A stretch of 64,000 bases of DNA from Priestia megaterium NBRC 15308 = ATCC 14581. GTDB taxonomy: Bacteria; Bacillota; Bacilli; Bacillales; Bacillaceae_H. Shown piece by piece: positions 45,427-56,049 of this stretch. The stretch is from the NCBI RefSeq assembly GCF_000832985.1, contig NZ_CP009920.1:2066001-2130000 (forward strand). The letters run 5' to 3'. The notes below the pieces were generated by a model. It was not told the DNA's origin. It worked only from the letters and a program-made list of their open reading frames with translations, and did not search any database. Position numbers and translations under genes: made by a program. How positions within the stretch are numbered: position 1 is the first letter of the stretch; the number at the start of each line of letters is the position of its first letter.

Positions 45427-46180
45427 TATAAATCACTTCCTTTGCAAGTTCCGTATAAACTGCGGCCCCTCTAGATCTTGCATCATATAAGATAATTGGT
45501 TCACCATGACTAGGTGCTTCGCTCAAACGAACATTTCGAGGAATAATCGTTTGATAAACGCGATCCTGAAAGTACTTCTTCACTTCTGCTGTTACCTGAA
45601 GTCCTAAATTTGTGCGTGCGTCAAGCATAGTCAGCAATACACCTTCGATACGCAGTTGATTATTCAAATGTTTTTGCACTAATCTAACGGTATTTAGCAA
45701 TTGACTTAATCCTTCAAGCGCATAATATTCACACTGTACAGGTATTAAAACAGAATCAGCTGCCGTTAACGCATTTAATGTCAGTAAACCAAGAGAAGGG
45801 GGACAATCAATAATAACATAATCAAAGTGATCTTTCACCGTTTCTAAAGCTCTCTTAAGTCGAACTTCACGTGAAATGGTGGACACTAATTCAATTTCTG
45901 CGCCAGCTAATTGAATGGTCGCAGGAATGATTGATAAATTTCCGACAGCTGTTGAACGCACGACGTTTTTGGCTTCCATATCTTCCACGATTACATTATA
46001 AATACATTCATCTACATCTGCTTTATCTATGCCAACTCCACTCGTAGCGTTACCCTGGGGATCTCCGTCTACAAGTAGAACCTTTTTTCCTTGTTCAGCT
46101 AAACAAGCTCCTAAATTAACAGCGGTTGTTGTTTTTCCAACTCCGCCTTTTTGATTCGCAACTGCCACAATTTTCCCCAT
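45398..46180 (-). CDS. parA: Chromosome partitioning ATPase ParA (Soj)
   Basis: A 260-residue Walker-type ATPase that binds DNA cooperatively and also influences DnaA. The deviant Walker A is VANQKGGVGKTTTAVNLG near the start, followed by LLVDGDPQGNATSG and VIIDCPPSLGLLTLNAL. ATG 46180 has GTAGGTGACAAC before it; the frame continues eight codons upstream without a better site. It is translationally linked to parB. Confidence 0.97.
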   Translation of the reverse strand: MGKIVAVANQKGGVGKTTTAVNLGACLAEQGKKVLLVDGDPQGNATSGVGIDKADVDECIYNVIVEDMEAKNVVRSTAVGNLSIIPATIQLAGAEIELVSTISREVRLKRALETVKDHFDYVIIDCPPSLGLLTLNALTAADSVLIPVQCEYYALEGLSQLLNTVRLVQKHLNNQLRIEGVLLTMLDARTNLGLQVTAEVKKYFQDRVYQTIIPRNVRLSEAPSHGEPIILYDARSRGAAVYTELAKEVIYNGERIRERN

Positions 46181-46262
46181 GTTGTCACCTACTTTCATTT
46201 CCATCCCATTTGTCCAGACAGTTTAATTGTTCATTGAATTTTCTGACGAAAAACTTTGATAA

Positions 46263-46290
46263 AAAAGCCTCATCAAAAAAGATGAGGGCT
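46263..46290 (-). terminator. Terminator between noc and parA
   Basis: AGCCCTCATC and GATGAGGCT on the minus strand with one bulged base, followed by T6, directly behind noc. Confidence 0.85.
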
Positions 46291-46296
46291 ATTTCT

Positions 46297-47172
46297 TTAT
46301 TTTTTCGGAATCTTAATAGTAAACTGAAAATACTCATCAAACTCTTCTTCTTCCGTGTTCAATGAAATACCGCTGTCACTAACCATTGTCAAGGATTGAC
46401 GAATTGTATTCATTGCGATGCGCGTATCTTTACTAAACGCTTTTCTTTTTGCTTTTGGCTTTTTAACCTGCGTTTCTAACAATTTAACTACTCGATCTTC
46501 CGTTTGTTTTACATTTAATTGTTTTTCAATAATCTCAGCTAATACTTGAAGTTGTTTTTCTTGATTTTTGAGGGGAATGAGCGCTCTTGCATGTCGCTCT
46601 GTAATCAATTTTTGTTTGATTGCTTCTTGTATTTCAACAGGAAGCTTTAACAAACGAAGCTTGTTTGCAATTGTGGATTGGCCTTTTCCTAAACGTTGAG
46701 CTAATGCCTCTTGGGTAAGATTATGTAACTCAATTAACTTTGCGTAGGCTAGCGCTTCTTCGACAGCCGTTAGCTCTTCACGTTGTAAGTTTTCTATTAA
46801 AGCCACAGAGGCCGTTTCTGTATCGTTAAAATGTTTCACAATTGCAGGAACCGTATCCCATCCTAAGCTTTGTACAGCTCTCCACCGGCGTTCTCCAGCA
46901 ATTAATTCGTATTCTTCGCCCTCAGTCGGTCGAACCACAATAGGTTGAATAATACCGTGTGTATGAATAGTCAGAGCTAGCTCTTCAATTTTTGCTTCAT
47001 TAAACACAGTACGCGGCTGGTAACGATTTGGAATAATACTTGAAACCCTAATTTGTTTTACTTCATCTCTTAAAACTTTTTCGACATTTTCATCTTGGAC
47101 AGTTTCAATCTCTACATGAATATCCTCATCTTTTTCTTTTAAATTAAAAAAACGTGAAAAAGCAGATTTCAT
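46297..47172 (-). CDS. noc: Nucleoid occlusion protein Noc
   Basis: A 291-residue ParB paralogue that blocks division over the nucleoid. The membrane-targeting N-terminus [17 protein letters not shown] is followed by the ParB-like domain ([36 protein letters not shown]), [23 protein letters not shown] and C-terminal [18 protein letters not shown]. The short amphipathic N-terminus distinguishes it from ParB. It lies between rsmG and parA as in B. subtilis. Confidence 0.97.
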   Translation of the reverse strand: MKSAFSRFFNLKEKDEDIHVEIETVQDENVEKVLRDEVKQIRVSSIIPNRYQPRTVFNEAKIEELALTIHTHGIIQPIVVRPTEGEEYELIAGERRWRAVQSLGWDTVPAIVKHFNDTETASVALIENLQREELTAVEEALAYAKLIELHNLTQEALAQRLGKGQSTIANKLRLLKLPVEIQEAIKQKLITERHARALIPLKNQEKQLQVLAEIIEKQLNVKQTEDRVVKLLETQVKKPKAKRKAFSKDTRIAMNTIRQSLTMVSDSGISLNTEEEEFDEYFQFTIKIPKK

Positions 47173-47254
47173 AGTCCCACACCACCTTCAGGAAAATCCC
47201 GCCTTAAACTAATTCGATGTTTTTTAACCATATCCTGCTTTCTAAACAGAAAAT

Positions 47255-47296
47255 ATAGAGAAGAAAATGTTTCATATGAAACATTCTCTTCTCTAT
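47255..47296. other. 42-bp palindrome with parS-like core between noc and rsmG
   Basis: Two 21-base arms (47255-47275 and 47276-47296) match with one mismatch and no spacer. The centre TGTTTCATATGAAACA (47268-47283) is parS with two central changes (CACGTG to CATATG). It could be the rsmG terminator, though only a short T-rich stretch follows, or a decayed protein-binding site. Confidence 0.6.
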
Positions 47297-47307
47297 CTAT
47301 TTAATGC

Positions 47308-48024
47308 CTACTCTAGTGGAAGCTTAACTGGGGTACCAGGTTTTCTAGGATATTTTTTAGGCGTTTTCTTGATTTTGTCTATTAAAATAATGTAACGTTC
47401 ACTTTGCTCCAAAGGCAATTGGAAATGTTCAATCGACTTCACTTTTCCGCCTAATACTTGGAATGATTTTTCTCCATTTTTTAATTCCTCTGGGGCAGAA
47501 GCACCTTTCATTGCTAAAAAGCGTCCTTGTTCTTTAACAAGCGGTAAGCAAAATTCATTAAGAACCGAGATACGTGCCACGGCTCTTGCTGTTACAAGAT
47601 CGAATGACTCGCGAATTGTTTCTTTTTTACCAAATGTTTCAGCCCGATCATGACATAGTGTGACATTGTCTAGTTCAAGCTCATTTACAAGATGCGTTAA
47701 AAACGTAATACGCTTTTGTAACGAATCAACGATTGTTACATGCAAATGCGGGAAGCAAATTTTGATCGGAATACTTGGAAATCCTGCTCCTGCACCTACA
47801 TCACACATGGATTCAATTTCTGTAAAGTCTTGAAAAAAAGCAGCTGAAATAGAATCGTAAAAATGCTTTTCATACACTTCACCGTGATCAGTGATAGCAG
47901 TTAAATTCATTTTTTCGTTCCATTCCACTAAAACTTGATAATACTTTTCAAATTGATTCAGCTGTTTAGAAGAAAGAGAAATTCCCTTTTCTTCTAATAG
48001 CTGTTGAAACTGTTGAATATTCAT
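47308..48024 (-). CDS. rsmG: 16S rRNA (guanine527-N7)-methyltransferase
   Basis: A 238-residue SAM-dependent methyltransferase acting on G527 of 16S rRNA; loss gives low-level streptomycin resistance. Motif I is [17 protein letters not shown] (about 69-85), and [16 protein letters not shown] follows. Standard length. It lies 30 bases behind mnmG. Also called GidB. Confidence 0.97.
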   Translation of the reverse strand: MNIQQFQQLLEEKGISLSSKQLNQFEKYYQVLVEWNEKMNLTAITDHGEVYEKHFYDSISAAFFQDFTEIESMCDVGAGAGFPSIPIKICFPHLHVTIVDSLQKRITFLTHLVNELELDNVTLCHDRAETFGKKETIRESFDLVTARAVARISVLNEFCLPLVKEQGRFLAMKGASAPEELKNGEKSFQVLGGKVKSIEHFQLPLEQSERYIILIDKIKKTPKKYPRKPGTPVKLPLE

Positions 48025-48054
48025 TGAGTTTCCCTTTCTTCGCGCCTAAGAGTT

Positions 48055-49944
48055 TTAATCATTTGATACTTTAGCGATGCGTCCTTGTTCAATATAAACA
48101 AGCAAGATTGAAATATCAGCTGGGTTGACTCCAGAAATACGTGAAGCTTGCGCTACCGTTAGTGGCCGCACTTGGTTTAATTTTTGACGTGCTTCTGTAG
48201 CTAAACCGTTAATTGCATCATAATCAATATAATCAGGAATCTTTTTGTTTTCTAACTTCTTTAAGCGTTCAACTTGCTGAAGTGATTTCTGAATATATCC
48301 TTCGTATTTCACCTGAATTTCTACTTGTTCAGCTACTTCAGGATCTACCGTCTCATCAGCTGGTGCTAATTGATGAATATGAGTATATGTCATTTCAGGA
48401 CGGCGAAGTAAATCTGTCGCACGAATGCCATCTTTTAATTCGCTGCCGCCAGCTTCTTTAATCAGTTGTTGAACAGCTTCGTTCGGCTTAATAATAAAGG
48501 AGAAAAGACGTTTCTTCTCTTGCTCGATTTCCGCTTTCTTCTGTTCAAATTTAGCATAGCGCTCATCGCTGATTAATCCTAGTTCACGACCAATTTCAGT
48601 AAGGCGTAAATCAGCGTTATCATGACGAAGCAATAAACGATATTCTGCACGAGACGTTAGCAGACGATACGGTTCATTTGTTCCTTTTGTTACTAAATCA
48701 TCCACCAATACACCGATGTAAGCATCAGAACGTCCTAAGATGACTTCTTCTTGTTCCAGGGCTCTTCTTCCCGCGTTAATTCCAGCAAGAAGACCTTGGC
48801 CTGCAGCTTCTTCATAACCAGATGTTCCGTTAATTTGTCCAGCCGTATAAAGATTTTTAATTTTCTTCGTTTCAAGCGTTGGCCATAACTGAGTCGGAAC
48901 AATTGCATCATATTCAATAGCATAGCCCGCACGCATCATTTGGACTTTTTCAAGACCCGGAATTGTCGCAAGCATTTGACGCTGTACGTGCTCAGGAAGA
49001 CTTGTTGATAGTCCTTGAACATATACTTCTTGCGTATTTCGTCCTTCTGGCTCTAAGAAAATTTGGTGGCGCGGTTTATCATTAAAGCGCACAACCTTAT
49101 CTTCAATAGATGGACAGTAGCGTGGTCCAGTACCTTTGATCATCCCAGAATACATAGGAGATAAGTGAAGGTTGTCATCAATAATTTGATGAGTTTGTTC
49201 ACTTGTATATGTTAACCAGCAAGGCAGTTGATCTGTAATGTACTGTGTTGTTTCGTATGAGAAAGCACGAGGCACATCATCCCCAGGCTGAATCTCTGTT
49301 TTGCTGTAATCAATAGTTGAGCTATTAACACGAGGTGGAGTTCCTGTTTTAAAACGGACCATGTCCAGCCCTAACTCCTCTAAGTGTTCAGAAAGCTTAA
49401 TAGCCGGTTGTTGATTATTAGGACCGCTTGAATATTTTAGTTCACCTAAAATAATTTCCCCGCGTAAGAATGTCCCTGTCGTAATAACAACTGTTTTAGC
49501 TTTATACACAGCTCCCGTTTGAGTGACAACGCCCGTACATACACCGTCTTCTACGATTAACTGTTCTACCATGCCTTGCATAAGCGTTAGATTTTCTTCA
49601 TTTTCTAACGTTTTTTTCATTTCATGCTGATAAGCAAATTTATCTGCTTGAGCTCTGAGTGCTCGAACGGCTGGACCTTTTCCTGTGTTTAACATTCTCA
49701 TTTGAATATGAGTTTTATCGATATTTCTACCCATTTCTCCGCCAAGAGCATCAATTTCACGTACGACAATACCTTTTGCAGGACCGCCTACAGAAGGGTT
49801 GCAGGGCATAAATGCCACCATGTCTAAGTTGATGGTCAACGTTAACGTTTTAGCACCCATACGCGCAGAAGCAAGTGCCGCTTCACAACCTGCATGACCT
49901 GCTCCAATGACAATAACATCATATTGTCCACCTTCATATTGCAT
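48055..49944 (-). CDS. mnmG: tRNA uridine-5-carboxymethylaminomethyl synthesis enzyme MnmG
   Basis: A 629-residue FAD protein that with MnmE modifies the wobble uridine of several tRNAs. The FAD-binding loop [19 protein letters not shown] opens the protein; conserved [27 protein letters not shown] and [23 protein letters not shown] follow, as do the catalytic cysteines in [12 protein letters not shown] and MPCNPS. GGAGGCTACTATT precedes the ATG. It is 22 bases behind mnmE. Confidence 0.98.
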   Translation of the reverse strand: MQYEGGQYDVIVIGAGHAGCEAALASARMGAKTLTLTINLDMVAFMPCNPSVGGPAKGIVVREIDALGGEMGRNIDKTHIQMRMLNTGKGPAVRALRAQADKFAYQHEMKKTLENEENLTLMQGMVEQLIVEDGVCTGVVTQTGAVYKAKTVVITTGTFLRGEIILGELKYSSGPNNQQPAIKLSEHLEELGLDMVRFKTGTPPRVNSSTIDYSKTEIQPGDDVPRAFSYETTQYITDQLPCWLTYTSEQTHQIIDDNLHLSPMYSGMIKGTGPRYCPSIEDKVVRFNDKPRHQIFLEPEGRNTQEVYVQGLSTSLPEHVQRQMLATIPGLEKVQMMRAGYAIEYDAIVPTQLWPTLETKKIKNLYTAGQINGTSGYEEAAGQGLLAGINAGRRALEQEEVILGRSDAYIGVLVDDLVTKGTNEPYRLLTSRAEYRLLLRHDNADLRLTEIGRELGLISDERYAKFEQKKAEIEQEKKRLFSFIIKPNEAVQQLIKEAGGSELKDGIRATDLLRRPEMTYTHIHQLAPADETVDPEVAEQVEIQVKYEGYIQKSLQQVERLKKLENKKIPDYIDYDAINGLATEARQKLNQVRPLTVAQASRISGVNPADISILLVYIEQGRIAKVSND

Positions 49945-49966
49945 AATAGTAGCCTCCTTTAATAAT

Positions 49967-51355
49967 CTATTTTCCTAAACAGAATTGAGAGAACAACTGA
50001 TCAATTAAGCTTTCGTGAACAGCATCACCAATAATTTCACCTAATAGTTCCCACGTTCTTGTTAAATCAATTTGGACGATATCGATTGGAACACCACTTT
50101 CAATGCCTGTGATGGCCTCATCGATAGCTCCTCTTGCTTGCGTTAAAAGCGCAATATGTCTCGTATTAGATAAATATGTTAAATCTTGAGATTCAATTGT
50201 TCCTCCAAAGAAAAGAGCTGCAATTGCTTCTTCAAGCTGATCTACTCCTTGTTCTTGAAGAAGCGAAGTCGTCACTATTGGATGATCACCAGCAAATTGC
50301 TGCACTTCCTCTAGATTAATTTTTTGCTCAAGATCTGTTTTATTCACAATCACGATAACGTCCATGCCTTTTACAGCTTCAAATAGCTTTTTATCTTCGT
50401 CCGTTAGTTCTTCATTAAAATTCAACACAAGCAAAATTAAATCTGCTTCTTTCAAATACTGACGGGAGCGTTCCACACCAATTCGTTCTACAATATCTTC
50501 TGTTTCACGAATTCCGGCTGTATCAACTAATCGGAGAGGAACTCCTCGCACATTGACGTACTCTTCGATTACATCTCGCGTCGTTCCAGGAATGTCTGTG
50601 ACAATGGCCTTTGCATCTTGCACTAAACTATTTAGAAGAGAAGATTTCCCTACATTAGGACGTCCAATAATAACCGTAGCCAATCCTTCTCTTAAAATTT
50701 TTCCTTGATGAGAGGTTTGAAGAAGCTTATCAATTTCTTGGCGTACATTTGAAGCTTTTTCGATCAATACTTGGTGAGTCATTTCCTCTACATCGTCATA
50801 TTCTGGGTAGTCAATGTTTACTTCTACATGGGCAAGTGTTTCGAGAATTTCCTGCCGTAAATGACGTACTAGCTTGGACAAACGCCCTTCCATTTGGCCA
50901 ATCGCCATATTCATCGCTTTATCTGTTTTGGCACGAATTAAATCCATGACAGCTTCTGCTTGTGACAAGTCTACTCGACCATTTAAAAATGCTCGTTTTG
51001 TAAACTCACCCGGCTCAGCTAAACGGGCACCATTTGCAATAACTAATTGCAGCACACGATTAACGGATACAATTCCTCCGTGACAGTTAATTTCAATAAT
51101 GTCTTCTCTAGTAAATGTCTTGGGACCTTTCATAATGGAAAGCATCACTTCTTCGACGACTTGCTCTGTCTTGGGATCTACGATATGACCGTAGTGAATA
51201 GTATGAGAAGCTACGTCTGTTAATCGTTTGTTCGAAACGCTTTTAAAGATACGATCTGCAATCGTAATGGCTTCTTCACCACTCAGACGGACGATGGCAA
51301 TAGCTCCTTCTCCCATTGGTGTAGAAATGGCCGCAATTGTATCAAAATCTAGCAC
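49967..51355 (-). CDS. mnmE: tRNA modification GTPase MnmE
   Basis: A 462-residue GTPase: N-terminal folate-binding domain (about 1-115), helical domain, and inserted G domain with [25 protein letters not shown] and NKTD. The C-terminal FCLGK matches the essential CxGK ending. Start is difficult: GTG 51364 is part of the GAGGTG ribosome site, so TTG 51358 or GTG 51355 is likelier. Partner of MnmG. Confidence 0.96.
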   Translation of the reverse strand: MLDFDTIAAISTPMGEGAIAIVRLSGEEAITIADRIFKSVSNKRLTDVASHTIHYGHIVDPKTEQVVEEVMLSIMKGPKTFTREDIIEINCHGGIVSVNRVLQLVIANGARLAEPGEFTKRAFLNGRVDLSQAEAVMDLIRAKTDKAMNMAIGQMEGRLSKLVRHLRQEILETLAHVEVNIDYPEYDDVEEMTHQVLIEKASNVRQEIDKLLQTSHQGKILREGLATVIIGRPNVGKSSLLNSLVQDAKAIVTDIPGTTRDVIEEYVNVRGVPLRLVDTAGIRETEDIVERIGVERSRQYLKEADLILLVLNFNEELTDEDKKLFEAVKGMDVIVIVNKTDLEQKINLEEVQQFAGDHPIVTTSLLQEQGVDQLEEAIAALFFGGTIESQDLTYLSNTRHIALLTQARGAIDEAITGIESGVPIDIVQIDLTRTWELLGEIIGDAVHESLIDQLFSQFCLGK

Positions 51356-51528
51356 CAACTTCACCTCATTTCATTTTATAAACCTTTTATTTTAAACGAT
51401 GTTATATACTATCATCGTTAACAATTTTCCACGAACAAAAACATCTATTTTAAGGCCCGTAATTTGTATGAACCAAATAAATAGAATACCACAATTCACC
51501 GATTTAGAACATCTCTAACGTTCTTCTG

Positions 51529-51588
51529 TTATGCACAGTAAGAAAAACAGGCAGTATGTACTATTTTAACTTATCCACATGTGAATAA
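51529..51588. promoter_or_regulatory. DnaA boxes in the jag-mnmE gap
   Basis: TTATGCACA (51529-51537), TTATCCACA (51571-51579) and the inverted TGTGAATAA (51580-51588) all fit TTATnCACA. The last two abut head to head. A DnaA cluster at this same gap (jag-thdF) is, as I recall, known in B. subtilis. Confidence 0.7.
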
Positions 51589-51638
51589 CAACGTATGTAA
51601 CTTGATTTTTTGAACGCTAGCTTGATAAAAGTAAACAT

Positions 51639-51673
51639 AAAAAAGCACTAGCGCATTTTGCTAGTGCTTTTTT
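51639..51673 (-). terminator. Terminator overlapping the jag stop codon
   Basis: AGCACTAGC and GCTAGTGCT (51644-51652, 51660-51668) with a seven-base loop and A/T runs on both sides. Confidence 0.92.
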
Positions 51674-52290
51674 CCGATGGGCTGAACCAAAATACTTCTT
51701 TTTGGTTCTTTTCCGACAGAGTGTGTCTCAACTAAAGAATTTTTAGCTAACACTTGGTGAATCATTTTTCTTTCATGCGAAGGCATTGGTTCTAGTTGAA
51801 CAGATCGATTCGTTTTAATCGCCTGATTTGCTATTTTTAATGCCAGTTTTTCGACCATTTCTTTTCGTTTTTCTCGGTAGCCTTCTGGGTTTAATACAAC
51901 ATTTAAAAATTGTTGACTGTATCGATTAGCTACCAGTTGTGTGAGAAGCTGGAGCGCATTAAGGGTTTGTCCATGTTTTCCAATCAACATTCCCGCAGAA
52001 TCGCTACTAATCTCAATTATGCAGTTTCTCGAGGTTTTTTTGACGTTCGTATGAATCGAAATCCCCATTTCACGGCTAACATTTGTAATAAAATGAACCG
52101 CTTCCTCTACAGGGTCAACTATTTTTGTAACTTTTACAACTGCAGGTTTTCCCTTAAAGATTCCTAAAAATCCTTTTTTGCCTGGTTCAATTATTTCTAC
52201 ATTTGTTTGATTTCGCTCTACTTCTAAAGCATCTAATGCTTCTTGAACAGCAGCTTCAATCGTCTGGGCCGTAATTGTGATTTCGTTCAT
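51661..52290 (-). CDS. jag: RNA-binding cell elongation regulator Jag (KhpB)
   Basis: A 209-residue protein: Jag-N domain (1-50), KH domain with [22 protein letters not shown] (about 100-122) and a C-terminal R3H domain with [13 protein letters not shown]. It binds RNA and with KhpA affects cell length and sporulation. Its ATG overlaps the spoIIIJ stop by four bases. Confidence 0.96.
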   Translation of the reverse strand: MNEITITAQTIEAAVQEALDALEVERNQTNVEIIEPGKKGFLGIFKGKPAVVKVTKIVDPVEEAVHFITNVSREMGISIHTNVKKTSRNCIIEISSDSAGMLIGKHGQTLNALQLLTQLVANRYSQQFLNVVLNPEGYREKRKEMVEKLALKIANQAIKTNRSVQLEPMPSHERKMIHQVLAKNSLVETHSVGKEPKRSILVQPIGKKH

Positions 52291-53051
52291 TTTTTAACCC
52301 CTTCAATACTCGCTTGTTTTAAGTCTGGCCCTTTAATGAAGTAGGTTTGAATAATCATAAAGAGATTTCCCACTACCCAATAAAGAGATAAGGCGGCTGG
52401 AAAATTGATTGCAAAAACCACAATCATAATCGGCATAACCCAAAGCATCATAGCCATTTGAGGATTTTGATTTGCATTTCCGGCCATCATCATCTTTTGC
52501 TGAATAAACGTTGTGATTCCTGCGACAATTGGTAAGATAAATAGCGGGTCACGCGCACCTAAATCAAACCATAAAAAGCTGTTGTTTGCGATTTCTGATG
52601 TTCGTGTAATCGCGTGGAAAATCCCAATAAGAATGGGCATTTGAATTAGAATTGGGAAGCAACCAGCTAAAGGATTTACTCCGTAAGTTTGGAATAATGC
52701 CATCGTTTCTTTCTGCAATTGCTGCTGCGTCTGGGCATCTTTTGAACTGTACTTCTCCTTTAACTTCTGCATTTCGGGCTGAAGTGTCTGCATTGCTTTC
52801 GTGTTTCTCATCTGTTTAATCATAAGCGGTAGAATAAGTAAGCGAATCAGGATTGTGACAACGATGATCGCAACTCCATAGCTTTTAAATACCTCCGCCA
52901 GATACGTAATGACTAATGATAGCGGATACACAACATACTCATTCCAAAAACCTTTACTATCATCTGTAATAGGTTGGTTAATTTCCGTACAACCCGCTAA
53001 AACAGTTAATAGAAAGATAAGCGTTATCCCTAAAAACAACTTCTTCTTCAC
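52287..53051 (-). CDS. spoIIIJ: Membrane protein insertase YidC1 (SpoIIIJ)
   Basis: A 254-residue lipoprotein insertase. The lipobox LAGC places the acylated cysteine at residue 21; five membrane helices follow, with the conserved groove arginine in [19 protein letters not shown]. It inserts membrane proteins and is needed for forespore SigG activity. The start is GTG 53051 behind GGAGGAAAAACAG. Confidence 0.95.
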   Translation of the reverse strand: MKKKLFLGITLIFLLTVLAGCTEINQPITDDSKGFWNEYVVYPLSLVITYLAEVFKSYGVAIIVVTILIRLLILPLMIKQMRNTKAMQTLQPEMQKLKEKYSSKDAQTQQQLQKETMALFQTYGVNPLAGCFPILIQMPILIGIFHAITRTSEIANNSFLWFDLGARDPLFILPIVAGITTFIQQKMMMAGNANQNPQMAMMLWVMPIMIVVFAINFPAALSLYWVVGNLFMIIQTYFIKGPDLKQASIEGVKK

Positions 53052-53166
53052 CTGTTTTTCCTCCTTCTACATGTTCACCTTTCAATTCTGAAAGTGCGTC
53101 AAAATCCATTATATAAGGATGCGGTAGAAAAACAACAGCTATTAAAGGCTTTTCTTCTATTGTTTA

Positions 53167-53520
53167 TTAATCGTTTTGTCTATGTGTAAGTAATTTGCCA
53201 CGCTTAAAGACATGCTGCAAGCTGCTTTTAATTTCTTCATAGCTCATTGTTGCAGCAGGCTGCCTTGCAATTACAATATAATCTTTGTCTTGCTTCAAAT
53301 ACGGTGTGAATTCAAACATAATTTGTTTAGCAAGGCGCTTAACTCGATTACGAGTCACGGCATTTCCAATCTTTTTGCCCACGGAGAATCCTACGCGGAA
53401 ATGTTCTTGATCCGGTTTGTCTAGAACATACAAGACAAATTGGCGATTCGCTACGGATTTGCCCTTTTTAAAAACTGTTTGAAATTCATCATTCTTTTTT
53501 ATACGATATCTTTTTTTCAT
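53167..53520 (-). CDS. rnpA: Ribonuclease P protein component
   Basis: A 117-residue basic protein that helps RNase P RNA trim tRNA 5' leaders. [20 protein letters not shown] and the RNR signature [15 protein letters not shown] are intact. ATG 53520 follows AGGAGTTGTTAAAA; an upstream TTG lies within the ribosome site. It is downstream of rpmH, separated by a hairpin. Confidence 0.97.
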   Translation of the reverse strand: MKKRYRIKKNDEFQTVFKKGKSVANRQFVLYVLDKPDQEHFRVGFSVGKKIGNAVTRNRVKRLAKQIMFEFTPYLKQDKDYIVIARQPAATMSYEEIKSSLQHVFKRGKLLTHRQND

Positions 53521-53602
53521 TTTTAACAACTCCTGCCCTTTTTCAGGTCATGCTTTTATGTAGTCCCTACAGGAACAGAGGTGATTTTAGTCTTATAAAG
53601 CG

Positions 53603-53628
53603 AAAAAAGACCACTGGCGTCAGTGGTC
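53603..53628 (-). terminator. Terminator or attenuator between rpmH and rnpA
   Basis: GACCACTG and CAGTGGTC around a four-base loop, then T6 on the minus strand, two bases behind the rpmH stop. It would limit read-through into rnpA. Confidence 0.85.
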
Positions 53629-53630
53629 TA

Positions 53631-53765
53631 TTATGCTGATAATACTTTTCTTCCTTTACGACGACGACGAGCTAAAACTTTACGTCCATTCGCTGAGCTC
53701 ATACGAGCGCGGAAACCGTGTACTTTACTGTGCTTACGTTTGTTTGGTTGGTAAGTTCTTTTCAT
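53631..53765 (-). CDS. rpmH: 50S ribosomal protein L34
   Basis: A 44-residue, very basic protein ([18 protein letters not shown] then RARMSS...[11 protein letters not shown]). It is invariably next to rnpA and dnaA in Firmicutes. GAGGAGGTG precedes the ATG. Many Arg/Lys codons in the stretch ARRRRKGRK are typical. Confidence 0.98.
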   Translation of the reverse strand: MKRTYQPNKRKHSKVHGFRARMSSANGRKVLARRRRKGRKVLSA

Positions 53766-54096
53766 CTATAAACACCTCCTCGAGGAATAACTGAAAAAGA
53801 CAGTCCTTGCAATTATAATGAAAAGACTAAGAAGATGTCAATGTTATTTAAAAAATAAAATTTTCAATCTCTTGGTTTCATTATCTGTTTTACTCAATCT
53901 TCTTCATTCTAATATCTTTATAACCCAGTTGTCTATACCTAATCAACAAAATTCATTGATTTATTAAAGAAAAAATTTTTCCTTTTCATCTCCTTTTCTT
54001 TCTCTACCAGCTGCGATCTCATCGTTACTGAACAAAACTACAACAATAAATGTTATAAAAAGCCTCTTTTTTATTCAAATTCTTCTCTTAAACCTT

Positions 54097-54359
54097 TGTG
54101 GATAAGTTTTTTCGACATTTTTCTACTTTTCCATTTCTTATCGACAACTCATGCACACTATCTTGTGTTGTGGAAAACTTTTCTCCACAAGGTGTAGTGA
54201 TTGTGGATAAGTTTCGAAAATTCATTGCATCATGCCGAATTCTTTGATATTATATTTTTGTTTTCACTCTTAATTACTTTTCCACAGTTGGTTTTTATCC
54301 ACAAACTGTGGACAACTTGTGGACATCATTTCCACTATCACTGTATAAAGTTATCCACA
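54097..54359. promoter_or_regulatory. oriC upstream part (DnaA-box region before dnaA)
   Basis: The AT-rich 750-base gap before dnaA has DnaA boxes at 54097 (TGTGGATAA), 54138 (TTATCGACA), 54202 (TGTGGATAA), 54295 and 54351 (TTATCCACA), plus near matches at 54278, 54307 and 54318. Both orientations occur. This corresponds to the incA/incB half of the bipartite Bacillus origin and includes the dnaA promoter, which DnaA represses. Confidence 0.9.
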
Positions 54360-54519
54360 CCATGTGGAATCTGTCGAATAGTCGGCTTTCTTCTATAATA
54401 TATATTTACCCACATAATAGCAATTGTATAAATATAAATTTTTTATGCATAAGGTTTTGTACAGGTTGTACAAGGGTTGTACAAAGCGCATAAAAGCTAG
54501 AAAAAGGAGGGATTGCTCG

Positions 54520-55863
54520 TTGGAAAACATTCATGATTTATGGAATAGAGCTTTAGATCAAATTGAAAAAAAATTAAGCAAACCTAGTTTTGAAACCTGG
54601 CTCAAATCGACAAAAGCTCATGCTTTACAAGGAGACACGCTCATTATTACTGCGCCTAATGATTTTGCACGGGACTGGTTAGAATCTAGGTATTCTAATT
54701 TAATTGCTGAAACGCTTTATGATCTTACGGGGGAAGAGTTAGATGTAAAATTTATTATTCCACCTAACCAGGCCGAGGAAGAATTCGATATTCAAGCTCC
54801 TAAAAAGAAAGTCAATAAAGACGATGGAGCAGAATTTCCTCAAAGCATGCTAAATTCGAAGTATACCTTTGATACATTTGTTATCGGATCTGGAAATCGG
54901 TTTGCGCATGCAGCTTCTTTAGCAGTAGCAGAAGCGCCGGCTAAAGCGTATAATCCGCTTTTTATTTACGGGGGAGTAGGATTAGGTAAAACACACTTAA
55001 TGCATGCCATAGGCCACTATGTGTTAGATCATAATCCTGCCGCGAAAGTCGTGTACTTATCATCTGAAAAATTCACAAATGAGTTTATTAACTCTATTCG
55101 TGACAATAAAGCAGTAGAATTCCGCAACAAATACCGTAATGTAGATGTTTTACTGATTGATGATATTCAATTCTTAGCAGGTAAAGAGCAGACACAAGAA
55201 GAATTTTTCCATACGTTTAATACGCTTCACGAAGAAAGCAAGCAGATTGTCATCTCAAGTGATCGACCGCCGAAAGAAATTCCTACACTTGAAGATCGAC
55301 TTCGCTCTCGCTTTGAATGGGGCCTTATTACAGATATCACACCACCAGATTTGGAAACACGAATTGCTATTTTGCGTAAAAAAGCAAAAGCGGACGGCTT
55401 AGTTATTCCAAATGAAGTTATGCTTTATATCGCCAATCAGATTGATTCAAATATCAGAGAATTAGAAGGCGCACTTATTCGTGTAGTAGCTTATTCTTCA
55501 CTAATTAATAAAGATATAAACGCTGATTTAGCAGCAGAAGCATTAAAAGATATCATTCCTAGTTCAAAACCTAGGGTTATTACGATTCAAGACATCCAAC
55601 AGATTGTTGGACAAGAATTTAATATAAAATTAGATGATTTCAAAGCGAAGAAACGTACAAAGTCAGTTGCGTTTCCTAGACAAATTGCCATGTACCTTTC
55701 TCGCGAACTAACGGATTTTTCGCTACCTAAAATTGGAGAAGAGTTTGGTGGGCGAGACCATACTACTGTCATCCATGCTCATGAAAAAATCTCAAAACTT
55801 GTTCAAACAGATACTGACCTACAAAAACAAATTAAAGAAATAAGTGAATCACTAAAAATATAG
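54520..55863 (+). CDS. dnaA: Chromosomal replication initiator DnaA
   Basis: A 447-residue AAA+ initiator. Domain I (1-80) carries the DnaD/SirA-contact region, domain II is a short linker (85-108), domain III has Walker [10 protein letters not shown] (151-159) and Walker B LLIDDIQF, domain IV ends with the box-reading HTH including [15 protein letters not shown]. The start is TTG 54520 ([10 protein letters not shown]), behind AAAAAGGAGG, matching the family; the open frame extends 32 codons upstream through the leader without support. DnaA boxes upstream allow autoregulation. Confidence 0.98.
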   Translation: MENIHDLWNRALDQIEKKLSKPSFETWLKSTKAHALQGDTLIITAPNDFARDWLESRYSNLIAETLYDLTGEELDVKFIIPPNQAEEEFDIQAPKKKVNKDDGAEFPQSMLNSKYTFDTFVIGSGNRFAHAASLAVAEAPAKAYNPLFIYGGVGLGKTHLMHAIGHYVLDHNPAAKVVYLSSEKFTNEFINSIRDNKAVEFRNKYRNVDVLLIDDIQFLAGKEQTQEEFFHTFNTLHEESKQIVISSDRPPKEIPTLEDRLRSRFEWGLITDITPPDLETRIAILRKKAKADGLVIPNEVMLYIANQIDSNIRELEGALIRVVAYSSLINKDINADLAAEALKDIIPSSKPRVITIQDIQQIVGQEFNIKLDDFKAKKRTKSVAFPRQIAMYLSRELTDFSLPKIGEEFGGRDHTTVIHAHEKISKLVQTDTDLQKQIKEISESLKI

Positions 55864-55923
55864 GCTTTTTTTACTTGTATTTTGTGTATAAGTGAGTTAG
55901 GATTGTACACAGTCTGTCCACAT

Positions 55924-56030
55924 GTGGATAGGCTGTGTTCTCACGTTTTTAGGGGTTATCCACATTTCCACAGCCCCTATTACTACTACTATCTTAAAAT
56001 ATAATAAATAATAAGCTTTTAAACCTACTT
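55924..56030. promoter_or_regulatory. oriC unwinding element between dnaA and dnaN
   Basis: TGTGGATAG (55924-55932) and TTATCCACA (55956-55964) are DnaA boxes. The second is followed by TTTCCACA, GC-rich GCCCCT, repeated TACTACTACTATC (DnaA-trios) and an AT-rich stretch. This order reproduces the B. subtilis basal unwinding system where DnaA opens the helix. The dnaN promoter must lie in the same gap. Confidence 0.9.
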
Positions 56031-56049
56031 TTAAGGAGGATTAATTATT

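Noticed and set aside
45863..45878. CTTCACGTGAAAT in parA as a third parS
   Set aside because: About five mismatches outside the CACGTG core; too weak compared with the two 15/16 sites.
54424..54519. N-terminal extension of dnaA by 32 codons
   Set aside because: The region is AT-rich leader with no conserved residues, while TTG 54520 follows a strong AAAAAGGAGG and restores the family start.
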